64,000 bases of DNA from Oncomelania hupensis (Eukaryota > Mollusca > Gastropoda > Littorinimorpha > Pomatiopsidae): positions 58,419,676-58,483,675 of the forward strand of contig CM072516.1 of NCBI GenBank assembly GCA_036898135.1, read 5' to 3'. Of the stretch, positions 45,331 to 57,458 are shown piece after piece; the first letter of the stretch is position 1, and the number at the start of each line of letters is the position of its first letter. The position numbers and the translations under genes are program-made. Below the pieces are notes generated by a model that saw only the letters and a list, made by a program, of their open reading frames with translations, made no database searches and was not told where the DNA came from.

Positions 45331-45331
<1 letters not shown>
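44271..45331. other. No gene seen; CpG-rich patch with palindrome
   Basis: From about 44870 to 45150 CpG is more frequent than in the surroundings and a 20 bp palindrome lies at 45077-45096. It could be a promoter for the minus-strand exons at 43.9 kb; this is a guess from position only. Confidence 0.35.
45077..45096. promoter_or_regulatory. Perfect 20 bp palindrome
   Basis: TTCAGCGGACGTCCGCTGAA equals its own reverse complement. Half-site GTCCGCTGAAC recurs at about 45104-45114 and GTCCGCTGTA at about 45137. Spacing suggests a clustered binding site, but no factor is proposed. Confidence 0.5.
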
Positions 45332-45420
<89 letters not shown>

Positions 45421-45421
45421 A
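45332..45421. repeat. (CTA)n microsatellite
   Basis: About 30 units, uninterrupted. Confidence 0.95.
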
Positions 45422-45585
45422 TTGTTTATTTATATACCACAACATTACATATAATAAAACACGCACTCGCTGTGGTTGACAACTTCACAAATTACAAATT
45501 GTTAGCAAATAATAGATTAACATACATATCAAACATATAATTTTTTTTAAAACAGGTTAAATACTAATATAGCTATAACATCTCA

Positions 45586-45641
<56 letters not shown>

Positions 45642-45646
45642 GTCGT

Positions 45647-45700
<54 letters not shown>
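45586..45700. repeat. (CTA)n microsatellite with a central break
   Basis: CTA units broken once by GTCGTC at about 45642. Confidence 0.95.
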
Positions 45701-46101
45701 TCCGCGCCGCCTTCGAAATATAGCAAAACATCTTGTTTGGAGGGCTTGAAAGAGAAAAGAAACAACCGAAAAAGAACACGCACTTTTTCAAGTGTCGTCT
45801 GGTCTTGTGTGTTTTTACATGTAGAAGACGGCGCTCCCCCATCAGTGATCCTGGGCAAAATCCGTGGCAGAGAATTTCTCACGTACTCAAATCCCTTTCT
45901 CTAGTACAGCCTGTACAGTCCTGTGGGCGATACACTAGGGAGTTTAACAGATACGGTAGCTGATGTACTTAAACATAGCTCGCTCACCTCAGATTAGAGT
46001 CGTGGTGTGGGGTAGTTTTTTTTTCTTCTTCAAAAAGTCAGATTTAATTTTATTTTAATTTCAGGACGGGTGGGTTGCTGGGTCTTAACCTGGAGCAATA
46101 T

Positions 46102-46102
46102 T

Positions 46103-46139
<37 letters not shown>

Positions 46140-46159
46140 TGTGTGTGTGTGTGTGTGTA
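46102..46159. repeat. (GT)n microsatellite
   Basis: GT units with one ACGT interruption. Confidence 0.95.
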
Positions 46160-46356
46160 GGATGATAGATTGGGGTTGGGGTGTGGATAAAGTGGGGTAA
46201 TTTTAGTGTATTTTCTTCTAAGTGTGTAATTGGTTTTCTGTTAGTTTCCGGATTGTTGTCTCATATCTTTTTTTTTTTTTTAGGTGGATATAGAGAAGAT
46301 GAGATGGGGGTGGGGGTAGGAGAAAAGGCGGATTTTATGCTATTTTTTTCCTTTTG

Positions 46357-46437
<81 letters not shown>
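46357..46437. repeat. (CAT)n microsatellite
   Basis: 27 units. Confidence 0.95.
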
Positions 46438-46659
46438 GTGTTAATCTATAATTGATTTAACCACCCTAGTGTCGGAAGGTTGTTGTATGCTGGTATATGT
46501 GTATGTATGATTGTGTTTGTCATGCAGAATTGCTTGCTTTTACTTGTCACAATATTTGCTTTTCTTCTATATAACCATAAGCAAATTACATTATATAGGC
46601 CTACACAACTGAGTACCCCATGCGCACCAAGATTTCTTCGATGTAAAAGTTGGAGCGAA

Positions 46660-46683
46660 ATAAAATGTCTTATGTCTTATGTC

Positions 46684-46765
<82 letters not shown>
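46660..46765. repeat. (ATGTCTT)n-(TC)n tract
   Basis: AATAAAATGTCTTATGTCTT then (TC)39. The AATAAA plus short-repeat start resembles a LINE tail that continued as a TC array. Confidence 0.8.
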
Positions 46766-46768
<3 letters not shown>

Positions 46769-47392
46769 TTCCATCAAAATGTTTGTCTTCATCTCTCTCG
46801 TCATAATTTATTCCAGCTTTTAATTCCTCCAGCGCTGTTTCAGAAATTCTCTGGAACGCCAGGTGGTCTCTGAGGTCCTAGGCAGCAGGATGCTCCTACC
46901 TTGTCAGTTGGACCGTTAACTAGGCAGATTAACACACTGAGCAACAGAAGCTGCTGAGCTCAAATTCTGAAACCATTTCAAGGCGTAGCCTGAACAGGTC
47001 CCCAATGATCAGGGCAGGAAATGATAAACCAGAGAATTGGGGGAGAATGGAGGGTTTGGGGGGGGGGGAGGAGAAAGTTGGGGCCCAGCACATTTTGGGC
47101 TAGTCAGTCAGCTGTGTTTATACTACGATGGCCCAGTTCTGATTAGAGAGTTTTTACAGCGCAGCCATCTATGTTAATTGTGCTACATTCTTTCTTTCAA
47201 CCATTCTCAGGTTCTTAACAAACATTTAGCCTGTTACGTGTTAGACGAAAAACGTTTTTGTGTATGCAATAAATATACACGTGTGAATTATACATCTACC
47301 CACAGCAATAGGCACGGATAAACAGAGAACGCATGCTCGAACGCACGCACACATTGAAATACAGAGGGACAGACACAGACACATACATGCAC

Positions 47393-47463
<71 letters not shown>

Positions 47464-48282
47464 GACAGAGAGAGACTGTGACACAGAGACAGACAGACAG
47501 ATAGAGACAAAGAATAGTCTATAATTAATACATGTTTTCGGATACCTTTTCTGAAAAGATTGAAAGGAACAAACTTGAATGATGGTCATCTTGCTTCTTT
47601 TCCCATGATATAATTATCGTAACTGAGCAGTAACTGTACCGTGCTCTCAAAAAATAATCATGTTGTTATATACATCATTTACCTTTCTTCAATGCAATTA
47701 TTCTATTTTATTTTATGTATCTTAATTTTATGTTAATTTGTGTATAACATAATAATATTGTGCTAATATAGCAGATATAAATATGCGTTAAATTAAATGA
47801 AATAAACCGAAACGAGAAAGAGAGTAGTTCAGCATGCTGTGTAAAGCGTGAGGTTCGCGTTCCAAGGGTAGAGAGGTCATTCACAGACTCACTGGACGCG
47901 GTGTGTATTTGAGCACGAACCTATGAACACTGACCATCTAGCTGTTTTTATCAATGTGGAGGTTTTATCTCTGGTACATACAGCGGGATGGATCAAGTGT
48001 ATGTTTTGTATTAGAAATTGATAGGGGGGGGGGGGGGTCTAACCCAAACTCCCGACCCCCCATTTGTCCTGTGTGGAGCTGCAAATTGCGGTTATCTATC
48101 TCTTTCGCCCCAAAAAACATAGCGACACGAGTTTCAATGGCATGAGTCAAAAGTTGGTTCCAAAATCTAACCCCACAAATCTAGTTTTTTTTAAAAGTTG
48201 GTCAAAGAAATTATTTGCACAATTTATCAAGGTCATTCTGAGATTTTCAACCTCAGAATAATTTGCGATAAATACCTACTAC
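46766..48282. other. No gene seen; (GA)n at 47394-47447
   Basis: The GA array has CAGA flanks. Otherwise unique-looking sequence, a 13-base G run at 48025-48037 and no recognisable frame. Confidence 0.5.
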
Positions 48283-49371
48283 ACCAACAACAGTTATATC
48301 ATGTGTTTGCAGACTTCAAAAAAGCGTCTGACATACAGCTCTGTGGGCAACCATGCGAATGTACAACATCAGCCCTAACATTTTTGAAGTCATCAAAAGC
48401 CTGTATGACAAGGCTAACAGTGCAGTCCTCCACAACGAACAACCACCGGCGTGCGTCAAGGATGACTACTCTCTCCAACACTTCCTGGAGGGCATCATGT
48501 TAGCAGCATAGGGGGTGGAACAGTCTTCCACCTCCGTTTTGCGGATGACATTTCTTGTTAAAAATAATAAAGTTGTCTTATCTTATCTTATTTTATTGAT
48601 CGACTGGATGGAGATGAACAAGAACTTGAACAGCTGGTACAGAGGTTTGACACGTTCTCCAGAGCCTTTGGAATAGAAATAAGTGCAGAGAACACCAAAA
48701 TGGTGACCAACAATGCCAATGGTATCAACACGAATATCAAAGTCAAAGGCCAATCCATCAACACAGTGCATAGCTTCAAATATTTAGAAGCCATTGTATC
48801 CGACAATACGTCCCGACAAGAAGTCCTGTCCAAGATCGCACAAACAACTGCTGCCCTGACAAGGTTGAAGCCCATTAGGAAAGACAGGACCATCAGTTTA
48901 TATTCCAAGGTAAGGTTGCTGCGCTTCCTTGTCATCTCCATCTTCCTATACGCTTGCGAAACATGGACCCTCACAGCAAACCTACAACGACGAATACAAA
49001 GAATGGAGATGAGGTGCTACAGAAGACTTCTGGGCATTTCCTATACCCAGCACATCACCAACGAAGAAGTCCGACAGACCATCACACAAGCCATTGGACA
49101 ACACGATGACATACTCACAGTGGTGAAGAAACGGAAAGTCCGATAGTATGGCCAATCACCAGAGCATCAGGCCTTGCAAAGACCATCCTGCAAGGCATGG
49201 TGCAAGGAGGCAGAAGAAGAGGGAGACAGAAAAAGAAGTGGGAGGAGAATAGACTGGCTTAACACTGAGCGAAGCCATGAGGGTTGTTGACGACAGAGGA
49301 AGATGGAGTACGCTTTTTTTTTTTTTCTCGCAGTAAAGAGTACGCTGGTTAAACCATCATCTTTTGTACCC
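48283..49371 (+). pseudogene. Family B LINE reverse transcriptase, copy B4
   Basis: The same family as B3. It has FADFKKASD, RFADDI (interrupted by a tail-only insertion at about 48556-48600), then LDGDEQELEQLVQRFDTFSR, SFKYLEAIVSDNTSRQ, FLYACETWTLTANLQRR, CYRRLLGISYTQHIT and VVKKRKVR-stop. The longest continuous frame is 148 codons (48700-49146). A second tiny insertion lies at 49315-49337. The N-terminal endonuclease is absent. Confidence 0.82.
49315..49337 (-). mobile_element. 23 bp poly-A micro-insertion with TSD
   Basis: 12 T followed by CTCGCAGTAAA, flanked by GAGTACGCT at 49306-49314 and 49338-49346. Copy B3 has the uninterrupted GAGTACGCTGGTTAAACG. Confidence 0.85.
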
Positions 49372-49586
49372 CAAAGACTAACAATCTCTGTCTGTCTGCC
49401 TCATTCTCTATCCTTCTCTTTCTCGCTCCCTCTCTGTCTCTGCCTCTGCGACTCCACCCCCGCCTCTCTGTCTCTCTCTTTCTCTCTCGCTATCTCTCTC
49501 CCCCCCCCCTTTCGATCTCTCTCCCTCACCCTCCCTCCACCCACCCCGCCTTTTTTTTCTTCCTCGCTCTTTCGGCCACCCCACTC

Positions 49587-49629
<43 letters not shown>

Positions 49630-50317
49630 CTCACTCTCTCTCTCTCTCTCTGTTTTTTTCCTTCGGAATGTAGGTCTGCGAGGAAGGTGGGATACAGAAG
49701 ATGGCAGGAGTTATTTTGGCTTTCTATCACGATTAGTCAGTTTTCTTTAAGGACATACAGTTAATCCATGACTCAGCCGTACCGCTCTCTACGCTTAGCA
49801 ATTTTAAGTGATCAGTCCCTTTGGGCCCAGATGATCTGGTTGTGGGAGGATCAGATCGTGGGAAGAAGTGTGCTAAACACCGCAGGTTCACCTTTGATGT
49901 ACATACACACACTGACACACGCACGCACACACACATATCTACATACACACGCAAACAGGCACACACACATACACAAATACATAATTATACACACACCAGC
50001 CATCCCGTCCGCCCGCCCGCACGCGCTCTCTCTCTCACACACACGCACACGCACACGTACGAGAACACAGGCACCAAAACAGGAGCACATTCACACTCAC
50101 ATACACACACCGACGCACATACATACACACACACACATGCCCTTACTACCTGTAACTTAAGTTTCTTAAATACTTCGACACACACACACATGAAAGACAT
50201 ACACATGCACACACACACACACGCACGCACCCACACTTACACGTATACACACACACACACAAATACAAGGCACACACATATCCGCACACAATCACACGCT
50301 CACTCCCTATCTGAAAT
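49372..50317. other. No gene seen; TC-rich and CA-rich tracts
   Basis: TC-rich 49380-49650 including (TC)n at 49591-49626; CA-rich 49900-50300. Long open frames here (up to 170 codons) are S/L or T/H repeat translations. Confidence 0.6.
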
Positions 50318-50540
50318 GAACGTTGAAGTTTAACGTCCACACCCACCATTGGCGATATGGCAGACGGGGATAACCATACCGGGTAGGAGGGGATTAGGAC
50401 GTAAACCAGCACTGAGCAATCACACTGCTACGATGGACAGTGAAATTGTCAACTTTTTAGCCTGCCCACTAGGGATTCGAACTTGGGTTCATCGGTGGAT
50501 CAGGGGAACACTAACTCTGAGGTACGGCAGTGGGACCCTG
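50318..50540 (-). mobile_element. SINE-2 copy, inverted
   Basis: Plus strand shows TTTAACGTCCACACCCACCA, GCGATATGGCAGACGGGGAT and GGGATTCGAACTTGGG, the reverse complement of the 22418 copy's body and a tRNA-like B box. Confidence 0.75.
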
Positions 50541-51033
50541 TCTGTTTCTGTAACACATGTACCAAAGCTCTAAGTCAAAAAAACGTCCTGAATAAAACGC
50601 GCGGACCTAACTCCAGCCGACACCTACAAGTATGTATATGCCACTTATGGAAAACTAGGTGGAAAGGGGGAAGGAAGCGAAACACCGTTAAAAAAGTCAT
50701 TACATAAAGTCGAATTTTATTTTTTATTTTTATTTTTTAAAAAAAAAAAAGGTTAAAAGGTAAAGGTGTTCCCGTAAACTTTCGGTCGGTGGGGAGAGAG
50801 ACGTTTGGGACTTCCCTTTTCTCTGGGCTAGCTTAATGAGGGCAGTGCCTATATCCTCTCCCTCTCTGCTTTACCTTCCCTGATTGTAAACAGATCCATG
50901 TACCCAGTCCCAATGCGGCTTACTTCATTACTTATTTCTTGTTGTCGTTTGGTGGTTACCTTTAATGTATGGTCCCCAAACCTGCTAACCCTTTCTGTCG
51001 TTGCTTAACAGGAAACTTTGGTAGCATGGGCCC
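50541..51033. other. No feature recognised
   Basis: One A-run at 50735-50750; no gene or element. Confidence 0.45.
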
Positions 51034-51048
51034 TGACCACAACACTAC

Positions 51049-51625
51049 CCCCGTTGGGGTGCCGGGTGTTGCAGTATAAATAGTATCCCCACTTTCTGGA
51101 AATTTAGTGCCTTAAATTCCCACTGTCGCTGTCTTTCTCATTTGCTCTTTCTCATTCCTGCTGTGTTCTATCAATCTGCTATACCATCTTTTTCTTCTTC
51201 GCTAGACCAGTCACCTACCTTTTTTCTTGAAAACTCTTCCGGGACAAGACTCCTTATTTGTGTATGAGGTCTGTTGGATCAGCTTGGGAATATTGGACGC
51301 TTTCTGCCAGGTGGTCACTAGGGCTTCCTATGATGTTATTATTAAGCAATGTAGGCATTTTATATGTATGTGTTTTGTTGATAATTTATAATGTTTGTAT
51401 TCAATTTTGTTTTTGTAAACGGGGGTTCGATAAGTTGGGGTGAAGCCTCAGCCGTCCCCTGCGTGGGATGTCTTTATTGTAAAGTGACTGGCTGGTGGAG
51501 AGCTTTCAGTTTTGCCACTAGAGTTGTTTCGCCAGATCTTTTATGCGGATCAGGGGTTGTCCGGTCCTGATTTGGCTCGGAAGAGTCCGCTGGACCTAAA
51601 GCAATAATCATGTAATGTAATGTAA
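51049..51625 (+). mobile_element. Family A copy A9 with perfect TSD
   Basis: 577 bp, the cleanest copy. 5'-truncated at CCCCGTTGGGGTGCC; 3' end GAGTCCGCTGGACCTAAAGC then a (TGTAA)n tail. TSD TGACCACAACACTAC at 51034-51048 and 51626-51640 (15 bp, perfect). Confidence 0.93.
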
Positions 51626-51640
51626 TGACCACAACACTAC

Positions 51641-52246
51641 TGCGACACCCAAGAAAAGGAAGAAGAAAAAAGATGGCGTGCCATTTAATTGTATTTCCAG
51701 ACTCTCACGCACATAGCACATAGCTTTAGATTAAAAAAAAAAAACAGCTTTTTCCAAAATGTTAAATTTCGTAGCGGATAAGTCTGGACCGGAGGAAATT
51801 CAAACATCTCCTGTCACGATCCAGAATGAAATCCAAGTTCTCTCCTGCTTCGCGAAGACGTCAGACAATCTACCTAGCTGAACCTGATTCGGCTACCTCC
51901 GACAGACAGACAGACAGACAGACTCCAGATTTTAGTTTATTTTCGTATTTATTTCGCCGACTGAGGGTAAACTTATAGTCAGACACACTCTGACAGAAGA
52001 GAGTGGTGTCAGTGACTAGGACGAAAGATAAAAGTCTCATCCAGTTCACAGCCCACGCAAGAGACCCTGCCCTTGCCTCAGTACACAAGTAACAAGAGAG
52101 AGAGAGATTTTCCCACACGATATTTGTCTGGATTGGCTAAAAAGGTCTGCGCACTGACGGTGGTAGACCTAAGCGCACGTGCAGGCAAGCAAGAGGTCAA
52201 GGTCAGTAAAACCGATGCACTTGGCTGTATGCGTTGTAAACTGTAC
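51641..52246. other. No gene seen
   Basis: A run at 51731-51743 and short CAGA repeat at 51901-51922 only. Confidence 0.45.
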
Positions 52247-52254
52247 GTGTGTGC

Positions 52255-52291
<37 letters not shown>
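52247..52291. repeat. (GT)n microsatellite
   Basis: About 16 perfect units plus variants. Confidence 0.95.
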
Positions 52292-52293
<2 letters not shown>

Positions 52294-52565
52294 CCGTTGA
52301 ATATGTGACGCTATTTTTAAGGCATTTTCGGAGTTTCGCTTTCGATATATTTTAAGTTAGGTTAGTTTATGTATTAAGTACTTAGATCGCATATTTTCTT
52401 CCATTTGAACTGCAAATAAAACATTCGTCTGATACCAAAGAAGAAAGGTCTTTGAAGAAAAGTTATAGATGGTAATAGCTGAACTCTGAAAAAAAAAATT
52501 AACAAAATCAAACTTCAAAGTTTCCACAGATTCCTAAACTTGCAATTGCGGTGTATCAGTCTAAT

Positions 52566-52658
<93 letters not shown>

Positions 52659-52659
52659 G
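52566..52659. repeat. (ATC)n microsatellite, 94 bp
   Basis: About 31 uninterrupted units. Confidence 0.97.
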
Positions 52660-53288
52660 TTTATTTTTTATAGCACAAAACCAAAATTAAAGCTTGATCT
52701 AAGCACACGCACGCATACACTCGCAAGAATAAATATCTAAACAATGTGGTAAAACATTATGAGATAAAAAAAAAAAGTTAAACATCGTAAAAATAATACA
52801 AACATCACACCTAAAAAGGATAAATATTTGATCAATACGGTACAATATTAAGGGATAAAATACGTTAAACGTCGTCAGAAATAATAACAAATAGACTATC
52901 ACATCTAAGTATAAAAGGCATGTTTGAAGAGAGACACACATACAAACACACAAACAAACACACACACACACACAGAGAGGATCACATCAGCATTAGGACT
53001 GAATAATGAAGCAATTATAACAAATATCTCAAAGTAAAAAGTAACTCATAGTGGCATGGGGAAAAGAAATAATATGACAGCAAAAAATAAAAAGACGTGT
53101 ACAGGCCGTAAAGCATTTAAATCAAGAACATTACACAAAAGTCTCTGATGAAACACACACACATATACACACACCAACACACACCAACACACACACACAC
53201 ACTCACACACACACCACTATTCAATCATTCATTAACAAACTGATTGTTCTGGATCTAAGAGTATTTGGTTTTGAAGTTCTTTTTAAAC

Positions 53289-53290
<2 letters not shown>
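52660..53290. other. No gene seen; CA tracts
   Basis: (CA)n at 52958-52974 and 53154-53215. Confidence 0.5.
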
Positions 53291-53354
<64 letters not shown>

Positions 53355-53388
53355 CCATCATCATCATCATCTTCTTCTTCTTCTTCTT
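53291..53388. repeat. (ATC)n-(TTC)n compound microsatellite
   Basis: ATC to 53371, then TTC. Confidence 0.95.
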
Positions 53389-53424
53389 GGTGGGCAAGAT
53401 AATAGGGGCCATTTTCCCCGTCTA

Positions 53425-53560
53425 TCTTAGCAATATGATTGCTCTGGTGGTTTAGTGTTGATTTAAGTCCAATCCCCTCTAACCTGGGATGGTTGTCGAT
53501 CATATTGCCAATGGTGAGTGTAGACGCTAAACTTCCATGGTCATTCAATCATTTCAATTT
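53425..53560 (+). mobile_element. SINE-2 partial copy
   Basis: GATCATATTGCCAATGGTGA and GTGTAGACGCTAAACTTCCA match the SINE-2 tail. The head is poorly preserved (ATTGCTCTGGTGGTTTAGTG). Confidence 0.6.
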
Positions 53561-53659
53561 AATAATTTATTAATTTGGACGTCTGTTCACATACCTGTGT
53601 TGTTTTAGGCCACACGCGCGTTCTCAGTACACAAACATAATTTTTATTATATATTTGTT

Positions 53660-53672
53660 GTTCTTCTTCTTC

Positions 53673-53704
<32 letters not shown>

Positions 53705-53750
53705 CTTCTTCTTCTTCTTCTTCTTCTTCTTCTTCTTCTTCTTCTTCTTC
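53660..53750. repeat. (CTT)n microsatellite
   Basis: About 29 units; one TAC interruption at 53673. It touches the tail side of the SINE copy below. Confidence 0.95.
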
Positions 53751-53805
53751 GTCTCCTCCTCCTCCTCTTCTTCATCTTTTCTTCTTTCTTTCATTCTTTT
53801 TTTCT

Positions 53806-54127
53806 TTAATCCCTTTATATAGCGCTTTTCCTTGCTCGAGAGCTGCTTAAGGCGCTGTCCGATACAGGATCTCACTCAAGCCACCCGAGGCGCCCATTTG
53901 CAACCTTTGGGGGCAAAGTTTGACGCCCCGACGACTAAGCACAACTCTGAGCGACCGGGAATGGGGAGAAGGGACCTAGTGCGTGCTGGGGTATTTGTGT
54001 AGCCAGCACTCACTCGTATACGACAGGAGCGAAAGGATGTTTAGAAGTCGTTGCGATAGAATGCGTGCATACACAGACTAGACCTCGGTTTATACTTTCA
54101 TCCGAAGGAGTAGGAGCGTAGTGTCTT
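53806..54127 (-). mobile_element. SINE-1 copy, head missing
   Basis: Plus strand: TATATAGCGCTTTTCCTTGC, GATACAGGATCTCACTCAAG, GGTTTATACTTTCATCCGAA. Its 3' end adjoins the CTT-rich tract. Confidence 0.75.
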
Positions 54128-56837
54128 AGTTTTTTTTAAAATTCTTCTTCCTCCTCCTCTTCTTCCCCCTCCTCCTCCTCCTCCTCCTCCTCATCATCGA
54201 ACATCATCACCATCATCGGTCATCATCATCATCATCGTCATCGATCATCATCATCATCATTACAACAACAAAACGCATTCAGTGAAGGAAATCCTAAAGC
54301 AGTTCAGGGATGTAGCCCAGTGTCTATTCAATCACAGTGATGTAACAACAGCCAACCATACCTGGGGAATGAATCATGCGGTTCTTTACATACAGCAGAC
54401 ACATTTAGCCTGCTAAAGAAGGCTGATAAATTTAGTCGTAAGTTTAGGCCTTTCCGATTTGAGATATGAGGTAAGCAGGTGTGAAAGCTGCTTGTTTACA
54501 TTAGTCTAACCCCTAACCTCCACCCCCCCTATCCCCGGTCACTCCACTCCCATCCTAAACACCCACACTCCCCATACCCCATACACTCCTCCACCATCTA
54601 GCACTTCGTACACTCCACTCTTGATTGATACTAGAAGCTAAAAAACATAACTACATAAATAACATGTTCTGGATGAATGACACTAGGTCAGTGGCCGAGT
54701 AACTAGCGTAGAAAAGGATCTAATTCCAAAACAAAACAAACTTACACACACACACACACACAGACACACACAAGCACACACACGCACACTCGCTCACACA
54801 AAAGCACACCACCACAAATTTGTGAAATGTTAACGAGGTGTTCGAGAGAAAGACTGAGGGTTTGGGTAAACCCGAGTGTCAAGAGCTAGTCGAGCGTAAG
54901 GACAATTTAGCAAAAGCGAACTTTCTTTTGATTTGATGTCTAACAAAAAGTAATGTAACAGAAGAAGACCCTTTAACTCCTAAATTTACGCCGATACAGT
55001 ATACTCCATTTAATTTATGACCTGCAATATAAAGTTAGCTGCTGTTGATTGCATTATTAGATTTTCTTAAACTGTTTATGTCGAGTTCATTTTTTAAAAA
55101 AGTCATATGTTATTTAGAGTTGCGAAATGATAGGAAATGCAAACGCAAAATGCTTTTGCTTTGTAGAGTTTATTAACTGCGTTTTTTTTGTTTAATTCAA
55201 GAAGAGATGGGTAGGTTTTTCCACAAATATAACTGACCTTTCAGGAATGGGTAGGATTGACCTTTGCAGAATGCTAATTGCTGGAATGTCAATGCAAGTG
55301 TTTGAGAAAAAAACACCCAGTTAGTGTCTTTCTAATGACCCTTATTACTAAAGTGACTGGAAAAGCTGCACACATTAATTACTTAAACCAAGTAAAACCT
55401 AATAACATAACAATACTATACACATTTTCTGTAGTATACAAATGCATAATGTTGTGTCCTTAGATTGCAAGATCAAACGAATACCTACAGCTCAATGCTG
55501 TAAGTATGAATAATAATTCTTTTGATAAGAATACAACATAGCCAGCATGAAATAAAATATTACCTTATAATTAAAAAAAATGTAAGTAATCCATAAGAAG
55601 GGAAAGAACTGCAGAAGGAGATTATCAATGGAATGAAGGAGCAATAGTCGTTCTCAGCCCAACATCCAAAGCTGCTGTGTCACTCGCTGTTGTACTGCAA
55701 ACCTACTGCCTGTTTGCTGTGCTGTGTATTGAACTGCTGTTATTGATTTTTGTTATTCTTACCCCCAATGTCAGCTTTACACTCATCATTATCCAAAAGT
55801 GAATAAAATACATTAGGGTTAATTTATAGTGATAATATAATTTTTTGGCAACTTTATTTCAAGAATTGTTTGACCCTAGCATTTGCCACTTTCTTATTGC
55901 TTGATAGTATCATGTAATAAGACATGGAATCTCCTTCTTGTCAGAAACTTTTTTCTGAATTGCACAGGTTGAACAAAATATGCATGAAATGTATAAAGAA
56001 GCATTGGTTTTGTCATTACTTATACAGTATATAATGGCTGAAAATAAGTATTTAGTATTATAAAAGATGAGATATGTTCTGTACAGCCTGATACTGAGAT
56101 TGTGGAGTCTACATAGCAATAATTGTATTTAAGTATACAAACAAAACAATGTACATGGCATAAATCCTGACTATTTGTTTGAGAGTTAAGAGATAATCAT
56201 GTCTTGCCAATGTATAAGAAAGATGAAATGTAGGTACCAGATATAGATAAAAACAAGGGAGGCAAGAGATGCTAAGCAGCAGCAGCAACCCAGCGCGGAT
56301 TATGTGCCATGTGCTGCAGCAGATGCAGATGAGGATAAGACTGCTGATGCAGTTATATTGTTGCTGTTGCTGCTGCTGCTGTTGGACATGGGAAATTAAT
56401 GAATAAAAATGTTTACTTTCGTTTTACATCTAATAAGTGTTTCATTGCTAAAAATACATATTATCTTCAACGTGATTTATAGAAAATAATTTTATACGGC
56501 ACTCATTTAAAAAAAGAAATATGTACGAGTATTTTTTTCTGGCTATTAAATCCAAAAATATCGTTTTTGCAACTACTGTGTCTTTATTGCTTCTGTTCTT
56601 GATCGCGGAAGGTTTGTTTTTTTCCTAGTCGTTCAAGTGACGTACCGGGTGTGGTTTAATAGCTAAACGGGGTTTACTGTCTTGCAGTACGAACACTGTG
56701 GATAGCGTGACTGTTTCATTTCTCATACTGTGATTCACAGTGACATGCTCGAACAGCGTGTGTGACACGCGCTCTATATCTCTGTCTCTCATACACAATC
56801 GTAATCATCTACGCGTGTACGCGCGCTCCACACACAC

Positions 56838-56839
<2 letters not shown>
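54128..56839. other. No gene seen
   Basis: TCC/CAT repeats at 54140-54260, (CA)n at 54744-54790, then 2 kb of AT-rich sequence. A CAG/CTG-rich patch lies at 56275-56390. No frame over 70 codons, and no element ends recognised. Confidence 0.45.

Positions 56840-56919
<80 letters not shown>
56840..56919. repeat. (CT)n microsatellite
   Basis: 40 units. Confidence 0.97.
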
Positions 56920-56921
<2 letters not shown>

Positions 56922-57427
56922 GTCTCTCTGCATTCACGCTCATCCACTTCCGACTACAGCGTAGTATAGTGATGCATGGATTATTTATTTTTTTAAAATT
57001 AACCAGTTGACATAATCCCATAATAATCACTGAACCGTTTTACAGACATGCATGAAGTAAGCCTAGAGTAGTATTTTTAACATGCATCATCCGTGATCTA
57101 CCCACCCCATCCTATAGCAAGCACAGACCCCTTCACCCACACACTCTCTCTCTCTCCCAACCTTCCACTTTAGCCGTCCTGGAAGAGTGGCTTAGTATTT
57201 AAAAGTAGGCCTCATCAATTATTTATTACCTCCCTCCTTTTCCCCCATCTTTGCCCCCTACCCTCATTCCCAACCGTCAACTTCTAATCCTTCAGCTGTC
57301 CCTCCGCAGTCTTAAACTAGAGCTTGGAGGAGGGAGGGAGATGTGGGAGTTGGGAGTGGGATGGGGAGGAGATGAAATCAATATAGTATGTTCGTAAGCG
57401 TGATTTATAGTTATGTTGCAGAGTTTA

Positions 57428-57458
<31 letters not shown>

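Noticed and set aside
49821..50333. 170-codon open frame rich in T and H
   Set aside because: It is a translation of the CA-rich tract; the same region is open on several frames.
51258..51443. Small protein starting MCMRSVGSAWEYW, also seen at 15447-15791 (minus)
   Set aside because: The frame recurs only because family A recurs; stops and shifts differ between copies (A2, A9, A3), so no coding constraint is visible.
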